64,000 bases of DNA from Anthropogastromicrobium aceti. Its GTDB lineage: Bacteria > Bacillota > Clostridia > Lachnospirales > Lachnospiraceae. The notes below the pieces were generated by a model. It worked only from the letters and a program-made list of their open reading frames with translations. It searched no databases and was not told the origin of the DNA. Every line of letters begins with the position of its first letter. Position 1 is the first letter of the stretch. Both the position numbers and the translations under genes were made by a program. Positions 26,909-34,252 of this stretch are shown here, one piece after another. The stretch is from assembly GCF_025567095.1 (NCBI RefSeq), contig NZ_JAOQJH010000001.1. The stretch is one strand, 5' to 3'.

Positions 26909-27155
26909 TATGTCTCCTATCAAAAGTGACGCTATATTTTTCGCCAATGACCTTCCAGACTCTTTCTTTACATAGTTTTATCCAGTCCATTCGCTGCTGT
27001 TGCTTTTGTTCCTCATCTAGCTGCTTTTTGCAAACTTTTTTTGTGTTTGCTTCACATTCATCTAATAAGCCGTTGAAATCAAAACTCAGCTTTCGAATTC
27101 ACATATGAACTCGATACTCAAAAGCCTTCTTCCTCGTTTTTCAATCCATTGTCAT
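26906..27155 (-). pseudogene. Stop-interrupted small ORF ahead of the LexA-type gene
   Basis: From ATG 27155 one frame reads MTMD-stop-KTRKKAFEYRVHM-stop-IRKLSFDFNGLLDECEANTK and on through KVCKKQLDEEQKQQQ and DWIKLCKERVWKVIG to a TAA overlapping the repressor start. Both internal stops are TGA, each one base from TGG (Trp). The distal 65 codons look like a real charged helical protein. An AGGAGGGT site precedes the first ATG. It is either decayed or read from an internal start. No family recognised. Confidence 0.4.
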
Positions 27156-27163
27156 ACCCTCCT

Positions 27164-27238
27164 ATACTAAGAACTAATTCTTAGTATATCATAAAAACGA
27201 CGGTTTTCAATTGACAGATGTTACAATTTTTGTATAAT
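27164..27238. promoter_or_regulatory. Divergent promoter pair with 24-bp palindromic operator
   Basis: Plus strand: TTGACA 27211-27216, 16 nt, TATAAT 27233-27238, for the small membrane gene. Minus strand: TTGAAA 27210-27205, 16 nt, TATACT 27188-27183, for the repressor. The two -35 boxes touch. The palindrome ATACTAAGAA-CTAA-TTCTTAGTAT (27164-27187) covers the minus -10, a good operator for the LexA-type protein. Confidence 0.75.
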
Positions 27239-27276
27239 ATGAGTAGATGATTACCTATTAAAGGGAGAAAATAATT

Positions 27277-27504
27277 ATGTGGAAATTTCTTTCTAATATT
27301 CTTACTCGAATATTAATAATCATAGTATGCGGTTGTGTTGGTGTTATGTTTCGAAAACCTCATCATAATAGTAGATGTATTGTGTGTTGTCCACGTTTTG
27401 TACGCTATATTACAAAGACAAATAATCCCTTCCGAGATCAGCCAATATTAAGGTTGATCTTGAAATATGATCCATTTTTTTATCAATCCCTCGAAAAACG
27501 ATGA
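27277..27504 (+). CDS. Small single-pass membrane protein, unknown function
   Basis: 75 aa. One hydrophobic helix at residues 9-26 (LTRILIIIVCGCVGVMF), then a basic, Cys-containing tail (HHNSRCIVCCPRFVRYI). AAAGGGAG lies 9 nt before the ATG and a consensus promoter 39 nt upstream, so it is probably expressed. It is divergent from the element repressor, a position typical of a regulated lysogeny- or transfer-like gene, but the sequence matches nothing I recognise. Confidence 0.6.
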   Translation: MWKFLSNILTRILIIIVCGCVGVMFRKPHHNSRCIVCCPRFVRYITKTNNPFRDQPILRLILKYDPFFYQSLEKR

Positions 27505-27540
27505 TAAGTATTTAATTGTTCCTTACGCATTTGCAGCTAA

Positions 27541-27583
27541 CAAACAGGACGTGTAAAAAGTTATTTTTAACACGCCCTGTTTG
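27541..27583. terminator. Inverted repeat, possible terminator
   Basis: CAAACAGG-a-CGTGT pairs with ACACG-c-CCTGTTTG over a 14-nt loop. It lies between two convergent genes but has no T-run on either side, so termination is less certain. Confidence 0.5.
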
Positions 27584-27656
27584 TATCTACTCATTTAATG
27601 TTCATTTACAAGTTAAGATTATCATTGTAAAGTTGACCTTTATTATGTTATTTTTC

Positions 27657-28294
27657 CTATATACCATAATAAATTGTAGCCATTGGTCTATACACAATAT
27701 TACCCTTATAAATATCTGCTCCATCCACAAATGATACTCTTAATGTACCTGATGACGATATTTTAAAATTTGAATACGAAGCACCAGCAATATTTGTACC
27801 AGTAAAAGCTTCTGAATTCCAACTTGCTGAGGATGCAGATACCGATGCAGTAATGGAAAATGGCCATGCAATTGCATTTGTCTGAGATGTTACTGTAATA
27901 TTTTCAAATAAAATTATCTTATCACATGTGCCAGAGCCAGTCCACATCGCAGATTGTCCACCTTCAAACACATAGTTAAAATAATTATCATAATTATATA
28001 AACACTTCCATCCATATGCTGTTGTTGTTCCATGATAGCCCTGATTGTTTTGGTATAATGGATCACTAGCTCTAAATAAACTTGGCTGTTGAGTATACGA
28101 TGGATCTCCTGTTAACCGTAAAATTTCTGCCATAGCTTCATCTCTGTTACACTCATCATTTTCCAATACACTGTAGACTTCTACACCATTATCATTTCTC
28201 GTTTCTATATTGTAATCATCACCAGTTCCTGCCATAGCAACCACGTTTGCCATAAATATTGTGCTCAAAAAATACTCAACAAGATTTTCTTCAT
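27657..28294 (-). CDS. Secreted protein of unknown function, frameshift in the signal peptide
   Basis: GGGAGG precedes ATG 28294, which overlaps the upstream stop (ATGA). The frame from this ATG reads MKKILLSIF then stops. The main frame continues LSTIFMANVVAMAGTGDDYN and runs to 27657. The two halves make a normal signal peptide if one T is added to the TTTTTT at 28266-28271. The mature part (about 190 aa) has no known family. It is rich in Ser, Thr, Gly and aromatics toward the C-terminus (ITASVSASSASWNSEAFTGT, ending MATIYYGI) with a YGWKCLYNY segment. Phase variation at the T6 tract, decay or a base-call error are all possible. Confidence 0.6.
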
Positions 28295-30036
28295 ATTGCT
28301 CCTCCCTTTCCTTGAAATAAATTTGATAAAAATGTACCTTCATATGTTGCCTGATATGATACCTTTTCTCCTAAAATATCTCCTGTCTTAAAGAAACCAT
28401 TCTTCCAATATGCACCTTGAAGCATATCCAAAATTGCCATTTCTGCATTATCAGAAATAGAATAGTTCACCGCTTGTAATTGTTTTACTGCATCAAACGT
28501 AATTGTCACTTTAAATAAGACATTTTTATCACCTATTACTTCTAATAATTCATTAACATGACTACACAATTGGGCAATTAGTTCAGAATCCGTATCTTGA
28601 ACAGTTACAAGAAATTTTAATAACTCTGTCGATATACTAATATCATCTTCATAAGATATTTCTGTATTGAAAAGCTTAATTACTTGTTCTTTTATTTTAG
28701 GTACATCTAATTCTATACTATATGTCTCGTTTAAAATCTGGGATAATATGAATAATTGATTAATTATTTTCAATTCTCGCAATTCCCATTTCTCTGAAGA
28801 AGATATAAGTTGTACTTGCTCTGTTATGTATTTCTCTACATTTTTTCCAAAATCACTGTTCAACCAGTCTATGTGATATTTTTGCAATAACTCTAAAAGT
28901 TGTGACAACCTCCAGATTCCAAATTGTTCCAAATTAAGATTTCCATTAATTATTGTTGTACAATAATTTTTTACATCATATGTCCTAGAAATATTCATCA
29001 GTTTCATAAATTGATCTGCGTAATAAGTTGCATTAAGGTTACTTCCATAGATTCCCGGAGATATATACTCTCCATTATCTAACTGAAATTGATCAAATAA
29101 CGCAACTTCTTCAGATAACCACTTCAGATTTTCATTAAGCAATTGACATTGCTTTAATGTATTTATGATTGCATATAAATTCACGTAGTCATATTCCCAA
29201 AACAAATATTTCTGAAGCAAGCTTGAATCCAAAAATAAATCAGATATTTCATCATTATATTCTGTCAAATCTTTCTCAAAGTTTTTACATAGTTTCACAA
29301 AATCTAGTGCTATTGTTGGAATATCAGACAATTCGTATTCAGTATTATCTTTTAATATACCATGGTAATATTCTAATACCTGTTCAAAGTCTGTTGCACT
29401 AATTGGAATTTCATACTCACTCATTAACTCATACAACATCGCATAACCACCATAATAAATTTGCATATTTGCATCTTTCTCTAACGCTTTCGTAGAAATT
29501 TCAATAATCCATTCCTTAATAGGTCGAACAGGTTGATTCAATTTTTTCAATGCAACAACTACATAATACGTTGGTGCAATTGAATCTTGAACCGAAAACT
29601 CTCTTGAATATTGATAGCAACCATTGTTTTCATCAAAAAGACTATCTAAATACATTATTATTGATGATTCTAATGTTTCTGGTATTTGCTTTACGTCATC
29701 CACTAACATTATCAATGAATAAACATCTAACAAATTCCACTGATCCACAGCTTTATTAGACAGGCAATTTATTTCGTATGATACATTTGTTCTTTCTACA
29801 GAATCTTCCTCTCCAATAAGTTGTTTAATACATTGTAAATAATACGTTGCATATGAGTCTACCATATCTAAAAAGAAATAATTTGATTCTCTAAAACCAC
29901 TATCAACTACATAACTTTTCTCAATTTGTTCAAGCATTTGATAATTACTTCTTTGATTTTCATTAACCTCACCACGCACACTAGTAAAAATCATCATTAT
30001 TGATATAAGACCTACACCAATCTGCTTCCACTTCAC
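28291..30036 (-). CDS. Secreted alpha/alpha-toroid-like protein (prenyltransferase-type repeats)
   Basis: 581 aa from GTG 30036, which follows AGAAGGTG; the longer frame from 30054 lacks a site. Signal peptide is residues 1-22 (KWKQIGVGLISIMMIFTS). The body is helical with repeated glycine-aromatic loops such as ENNGCYQYSREFSVQDSIAP, DNGEYISPGIYGSNLNATYY and YWKNGFFKTGDILG, resembling the loops of alpha/alpha toroid (terpenoid-cyclase-like) folds. No catalytic DxDD motif is seen. It is coupled by ATGA to the second secreted protein, so the two may act together outside the cell. The fold is inferred from pattern. Confidence 0.6.
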   Translation of the reverse strand: MKWKQIGVGLISIMMIFTSVRGEVNENQRSNYQMLEQIEKSYVVDSGFRESNYFFLDMVDSYATYYLQCIKQLIGEEDSVERTNVSYEINCLSNKAVDQWNLLDVYSLIMLVDDVKQIPETLESSIIMYLDSLFDENNGCYQYSREFSVQDSIAPTYYVVVALKKLNQPVRPIKEWIIEISTKALEKDANMQIYYGGYAMLYELMSEYEIPISATDFEQVLEYYHGILKDNTEYELSDIPTIALDFVKLCKNFEKDLTEYNDEISDLFLDSSLLQKYLFWEYDYVNLYAIINTLKQCQLLNENLKWLSEEVALFDQFQLDNGEYISPGIYGSNLNATYYADQFMKLMNISRTYDVKNYCTTIINGNLNLEQFGIWRLSQLLELLQKYHIDWLNSDFGKNVEKYITEQVQLISSSEKWELRELKIINQLFILSQILNETYSIELDVPKIKEQVIKLFNTEISYEDDISISTELLKFLVTVQDTDSELIAQLCSHVNELLEVIGDKNVLFKVTITFDAVKQLQAVNYSISDNAEMAILDMLQGAYWKNGFFKTGDILGEKVSYQATYEGTFLSNLFQGKGGAI

Positions 30037-30158
30037 AAATTCACCTTCTTCCACTGGGGGATTTATTTTCCTCTTCCTTCATTTTTTATTTCCAATGGTA
30101 CCACCTTTCCTTTCCTGAAATATTTTTATCATAGCTCCTACATCATGTATTTACATAA

Positions 30159-30187
30159 AATTATATACGTCAGACATAATTATGTCA
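30159..30187 (-). promoter_or_regulatory. Consensus promoter with palindromic operator for the secreted pair
   Basis: Minus strand TTGACA (30187-30182), 17 nt, TATAAT (30164-30159), a full consensus. The perfect 14-bp palindrome GACATAATTATGTC (30172-30185) overlaps the -35 and spacer, as expected of a repressor site. Confidence 0.75.
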
Positions 30188-30322
30188 ATCTTTTTTACTT
30201 TTTCAGCTTTGACGAGTAAAAAAATAATATAAAAAAACCTCCAACTTTGATCGGATTTATGCGATAATAGAAGTACCAAACAAACTATTTTTTCGCAAAC
30301 CAACAAAAGGAAGGAGGTTTTT

Positions 30323-30625
30323 GTCAAGAAATTCAAACAAAAAATCACTCGTAAGGAAAACCGAAAACGTCTGGAGAAACTGAAACTTGCAGTTGAACTC
30401 TCCAAGGTAATCAATCACTTTTTCCCAGGACTAATGTCTGCATTGGCTAGACTAAAAGATCCAAGAAATACCAGTTATATAACCTACTCAGGAAAAGTGA
30501 TCCTGATGACAAGGATTCTCTCAGCTATATTTTATATCAGTAGTATGAGAAAATCAAGTGAAGAATTCAACTCAGAGAATGTAATTCGAAATATCGGCTT
30601 TAGTTGTGCTATTTCACACTATTAG
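30323..30625 (+). pseudogene. IS transposase N-terminal remnant
   Basis: About 100 codons: KKFKQKITRKENRKRLEKLK ... FPGLMSALARLKDPRNTSYI ... SSEEFNSENVIRNIGFSCAI, then stop. This is the N-terminus of a DDE-type IS transposase, of which about three quarters is missing. AGGAGG lies upstream, but the codon in start position is GTC where GTG would be expected. Fragments without open frames follow to about 30830. Confidence 0.6.
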
Positions 30626-30890
30626 AATGGATGAAGTATCCACACCCATGTGTTACATACTCCTACAAAGCCTAAAAGCGCAATATACTTAAAGATATTC
30701 GAGCATTTCACTTACATCTTCCTTGCGGGTTGTTTCCTGCTCATTCTCTCTTAACGGTTTTATTATGATAGGCAATCTCGATCCCATCTCCAACCTTCAT
30801 CGTTAAGCATAAAAAACACACCTGATCTATTGAGAGGTGTGTTTTACAGGAAATGAAAACATATTAATTGACTATCAGTAGCTGAGACAG
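30626..30890. other. Non-coding stretch with terminator-like hairpin
   Basis: No gene seen. A strong hairpin AAAACACACCT / AGGTGTGTTTT occurs at about 30814-30845. The rest may be IS debris. Confidence 0.4.
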
Positions 30891-30892
30891 TG

Positions 30893-31056
30893 CACTTTAT
30901 AACACAGCTCTTTTGAACTATTGGCTATGTGATAGGATATCTTTTTTATCCGATCATAGCACTTTATTTTTCGCACCGTTTACTACTTTCTGTATGGTAC
31001 TTTATCCAAAAGTGCTATCCATTAAAAAGTGCTATTTTAAACAGAGTGCACTTTAT
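30893..31056. repeat. Cluster of CACTTTAT motifs near the right end
   Basis: CACTTTAT occurs at 30893-30900, 30960-30967 and 31049-31056, with TACTTTAT at 30998-31005 and inverse AGTGCTAT-type copies at 31011 and 31029. Two more lie in the adjacent 147-bp repeat (31150, 31203). Three lie at the left end (16123, 16176, 16253). Repeated short sites at both ends fit recombinase binding sites. Confidence 0.6.
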
Positions 31057-31125
31057 TATAAATCCCCAGCATTTAAGCCATTCTTTTACATTTTTTAAAA
31101 AGTGTAATTGAATTTTACTTTAATT

Positions 31126-31272
31126 TTTTTGAAAAAAGTTGAAAAAGTGCACTTTATAATGTAAAGTTAAATTTGTTTTTTGATCTTTAGCTGCAAAAAT
31201 AGCACTTTATTTTTACTACTAAAAATGATAATCTTATGTAAAGTTAAAAATGTATTTTAAACAAATATATCG
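31126..31272. repeat. 147-bp direct repeat, right copy
   Basis: Same orientation as 16099-16245, 146/147 identical, offset 15027 bp. It is cut off by the N gap at 31273. Confidence 0.9.
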
Positions 31273-31522
31273 NNNNNNNNNNNNNNNNNNNNNNNNNNNN
31301 NNNNNNNNNNNNNNNNNNNNNNNNNNNNNNNNNNNNNNNNNNNNNNNNNNNNNNNNNNNNNNNNNNNNNNNNNNNNNNNNNNNNNNNNNNNNNNNNNNNN
31401 NNNNNNNNNNNNNNNNNNNNNNNNNNNNNNNNNNNNNNNNNNNNNNNNNNNNNNNNNNNNNNNNNNNNNNNNNNNNNNNNNNNNNNNNNNNNNNNNNNNN
31501 NNNNNNNNNNNNNNNNNNNNNN
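31273..31522. other. Assembly gap (250 N)
   Basis: Exactly 250 undetermined bases, probably a scaffold join rather than a measured length. It begins inside a repeat, the usual reason for contigs to break. Confidence 0.98.
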
Positions 31523-31800
31523 CTTCTCGATATCAGCATATCTTTTCTGCTTAGACAGAATATTAATCAATTTTGAAAAGTGGCCTATCGCCTCTTTACA
31601 CTGTGTTTTCATATCTAATTCATAATCATAATTTATTCCAAAATTTTTTCAGAAGAGATATCTTCTACATCGCTAAGCTTATCAGCTGCCATAATGCGGC
31701 TGGCAAGACAAACGGCCTCTCCCTGCCCATCTTTTTCAATCGTAGGCAGCTCCAATAAATCGCTAATGGCACTGTCTACATGATACGTATATATACCCAT
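31523..31800 (-). pseudogene. Hypothetical gene, frameshifted and cut by the gap
   Basis: AAAGGAG precedes ATG 31800 (MGIYTYHVDSAISDLLELPT). This frame stops at 31633 after SSEKILE. The -1 frame continues without a start as GINYDYELDMKTQCKEAIGH and on to SKQKRYADIEK at the gap. One extra A in the AAAAAA at 31644-31649 joins them into a protein of at least 93 aa. I recognise no family. A separate short gene starting at 31612 is the less likely reading. Confidence 0.5.
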
Positions 31801-31814
31801 TGCCATTCTCCTTT

Positions 31815-32810
31815 CTACAAACAAAAAGCGTTCTGCGACAAGAAGTCGCAAGAGCGCTTTTTGCTATCTACTATGCTTAGATCAAATAATACTCTTGTAA
31901 CAACAGTTTCGTCCCATGCTGCCGACACTAACACCTGCTCATCCCATGCTTCCTTTGTAACAACAGTTTCATCCCATGCTGCCGAATCCTGTACCCAGAC
32001 TGTTTTATAAGTTGCATCATGATGAACCGTAGTCGTTACCGGAACCCATGCATGTGTATGTGCTGTCGTTGTCGGAGCGGTTGTTTCTGGAGCCTTAGTA
32101 GGCGCTGTTGTAGGAGCCGGCTTTGTCTCAGGTGCCTTAGTAGTCGGAACACCTGCAGTCTCAGGTGTACTCTCTGATGCAGCAGATGTTGTCTGCGCTG
32201 CTTCATCAGCAGGTTTTCCTTCCTCAGTAACAACCTTACGTGGTTCTGCGCTTTCATTCTCTGTGTCAGCCTTCTCAGATGCCTTTAAATGGATTACAAG
32301 CCCTGAATACAGTCTGCATGTTGGCTGCGCGTATTCGCCAAAAGAAGCCTGCAGGGGCGTCTTTACAAGCTCTCCCTCCACAATGCCGTAATGGAATACG
32401 GTTGAGTTTTCTTTCATGGCAAGCTCAAGGTAGTATTCATTCTCTGCCGGGATGTCTGCCGTGTCAGTTTCATCAGCGTTTGCCGGTATATCATATGTAA
32501 TCTCATAGATGCCCGCTGCCTCATAATCGGCAAGTGACTCATTCATCGCAAGAAACTGTGCAATGACAGGCTCATCCGAAAAGATTCCGTTTACCGTATA
32601 ACCGTCATGGTCCGAATCGGCCAGATCAAGATATGTGCCGTATGTTTCCCCGTCAGCGTCCTTCTGAATCTCTTCGACGTCTGCCTTTTCCAGATCAAGA
32701 ATAAGATACGCATCTTCTGCCTTCTTACTTTCCTGCTCCGCTGCAAATGCGCATACAGAAGCTGCCACCGCTGCCGTCGTTACCGCCGCAAAAACTCTTA
32801 TTTTTCTCAT
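31815..32810 (-). CDS. Secreted HHDA/AWDE-repeat protein, 3' truncated
   Basis: About 331 aa. Signal peptide MRKIRVFAAVTTAAVAASVCAFA; ATG 32810 or 32819 could be the start behind GGAGG. An N-terminal domain (about 30-190) is shared with the 34253-35674 gene (YLILDLEKADVEE; FGEYAQPTCRLYSGLVIHL). A Thr/Pro/Glu linker follows (PTTKAPETKPAPTTAPTKAP). The repeat region HAWVPVTTTVHHDATYKTVW and AWDETVVTKEAWDEQVLVSA ends abruptly. The last 16 codons (SKKRSCDFLSQNAFCL) are the translation of a terminator hairpin, so the original 3' end, including the zinc-ribbon tail of its paralogue, is lost. Confidence 0.75.
   Translation of the reverse strand: MRKIRVFAAVTTAAVAASVCAFAAEQESKKAEDAYLILDLEKADVEEIQKDADGETYGTYLDLADSDHDGYTVNGIFSDEPVIAQFLAMNESLADYEAAGIYEITYDIPANADETDTADIPAENEYYLELAMKENSTVFHYGIVEGELVKTPLQASFGEYAQPTCRLYSGLVIHLKASEKADTENESAEPRKVVTEEGKPADEAAQTTSAASESTPETAGVPTTKAPETKPAPTTAPTKAPETTAPTTTAHTHAWVPVTTTVHHDATYKTVWVQDSAAWDETVVTKEAWDEQVLVSAAWDETVVTRVLFDLSIVDSKKRSCDFLSQNAFCL
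31823..31862 (-). terminator. Terminator hairpin lying inside the truncated ORF
   Basis: Minus strand AAAAAGCG-ctctt-GCGAC-ttctt-GTCGC-agaa-CGCTTTTT. The open frame of the HHDA-repeat gene runs straight through it. Confidence 0.8.
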
Positions 32811-32936
32811 ATTCTTCATATCCTCCACTTATACATTTTCAGATCATTCTTAAGATCAGTTCATCATAAGTATGACATATCCCACAAGCTGCCGCAATGG
32901 GGGTCCGACATTTTTTTTAACTTTTTTACTAAAAAT

Positions 32937-34082
32937 TTAAAACCTTCTTTTTGGAAAAAGCAGTATGGCAAGCAGAAACAAAAACAGAGCAGCCATTCCG
33001 ATAAACAGCGGCTTTGCCCACACGGGTGCACCGTCTTCATCAAGCCTTTCGTCTGTCTTTTTGTGTGCAAGCTTCCCGTCATGATACAAAAATGAAACGT
33101 CAGGTGCAGCCTTTGCATCAGAATCTTCCATCTTCCAGACAACGGCCGCATATTCGATATCCTTTTCAAGCTTTACAAAGGGTGTTTTTTCCTCCGGCTG
33201 CTTCCAGCGCATTATGGCAATACCATCGGCGTCAAGTAGTGCCATTTCGCAGGAAACCTTTTTGCCCGCATCGTCCACACACTCCGCTGAAAAGACTCCG
33301 TCAGTCAGGGAAATATTTATTCTCATCTGTCTTCCACCCTCTGCCTCTTTTTTTAAAGCTTCATTCTCTTCCAAATCAACGACATCCGCAAAATCTTTCT
33401 CATCCATCTCTGCCATCATTTCTTTTTCTGATCCAAACTGGGCAATCCACACAAGCTTATAATCGTCCTCGCCCAGTCCACTTAAAAATTCATAGTAGGC
33501 ATCGCTTTCGGCTCCACCGATAGCTTCTATATAGGCAAGGATCTCGTCCTTTGTTGCCGTGGACAGATCGATCAGAGCCTCTTTTGTGGAAGCTTCTGTC
33601 TCTTCTTCAGATGCAGCATCAGTCTGCGCTTCTGTCTCAATTTCTGTTGTTAATTCTTCGTCCGGGCCGCGGGTCTCATTAGCTTCTGACTCTTCGGTAT
33701 CTTCCCCGGACGGATCAACCTCAGCAGAAAGAGTGGTTTTCTCTTCCTCGTAGGTCACTTCTGCGGTTGTTTCAGCAACAGTTGCCTGCACTTCATCTGA
33801 TACCTGAGTCGCATCCGTGCCTGCATCTGCGCTTGAAGTTTCCAGTGCGGTGCTTATCTGTGTTTCAGCTTCTGCTGCCTGTGTGGCTGTTTCAGACTGA
33901 ACCTCTACAGACGAAGCTTCTTTTGTTGTTACTTCCTCGATCTGGCTTTCAACTGCTACAGACGAATCGGCTTCAGATGCCAGTGCAATATTTGGCGTCT
34001 GGAAGGTCGTTGTAGCTGTCATGACGATTGCCATAAGCGTGGAAGTCAACTGTCTCGCATTTGGCTTCTTAGTACTTCGCAT
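32937..34082 (-). CDS. Acidic cell-surface protein with C-terminal membrane anchor
   Basis: 381 aa from ATG 34082, 7 nt after AAGGAGGG; the longer frame from 34199 hides that site. Signal peptide is residues 1-40 (RQLTSTLMAIVMTATTTFQT). A long Glu/Thr/Ser-rich low-complexity stalk (about 40-190) precedes a globular region (about 200-340). A C-terminal helix (FIGMAALFLFLLAILLF) is followed by PKRRF, like a sortase-substrate tail without LPXTG. It sits between two HHDA-repeat paralogues, suggesting a surface-protein cluster. Function unknown. Confidence 0.75.
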   Translation of the reverse strand: MRSTKKPNARQLTSTLMAIVMTATTTFQTPNIALASEADSSVAVESQIEEVTTKEASSVEVQSETATQAAEAETQISTALETSSADAGTDATQVSDEVQATVAETTAEVTYEEEKTTLSAEVDPSGEDTEESEANETRGPDEELTTEIETEAQTDAASEEETEASTKEALIDLSTATKDEILAYIEAIGGAESDAYYEFLSGLGEDDYKLVWIAQFGSEKEMMAEMDEKDFADVVDLEENEALKKEAEGGRQMRINISLTDGVFSAECVDDAGKKVSCEMALLDADGIAIMRWKQPEEKTPFVKLEKDIEYAAVVWKMEDSDAKAAPDVSFLYHDGKLAHKKTDERLDEDGAPVWAKPLFIGMAALFLFLLAILLFPKRRF

Positions 34083-34252
34083 AAGTCTTTCCCTCCTTGT
34101 TTTTGCTTTTTTATGCAAACGGGTTTTACCCCGAAAGCAATCACTACTATTGCCCTTTATGACAAAAAAACACCTCTCAAACAAACCGTTTTTTCGCAAA
34201 TTTGCCTGAAAGATGTTTTCTATGATTACTTAAAGTTAAGCTTTTTAATGAT

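Larger units (their letters stand above)
16099..31272. mobile_element. Putative tyrosine-recombinase transposon or integrative element
   Basis: The direct repeats bound five overlapping recombinase/zinc-ribbon genes, a LexA-type regulator, a small membrane gene, a secreted-protein pair and an IS remnant. The unit with a coherent design is 16.1-26.1 kb (the operon); the rest may be cargo or later insertions. Gene content resembles Tn554-like tnpABC and RIT (recombinase in trio) elements. The right boundary is uncertain because of the assembly gap, and no empty site is available for comparison. Confidence 0.5.

Noticed and set aside
31234..31612. Frames crossing the N gap
   Set aside because: Openness comes from undetermined bases; only the MKTQCKEAIG end is real sequence and is described with the broken gene.
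32607..34209. Several long plus-strand frames (up to 169 codons)
   Set aside because: They are antisense to the acidic and repeat-rich secreted genes, whose biased codons open the opposite strand.
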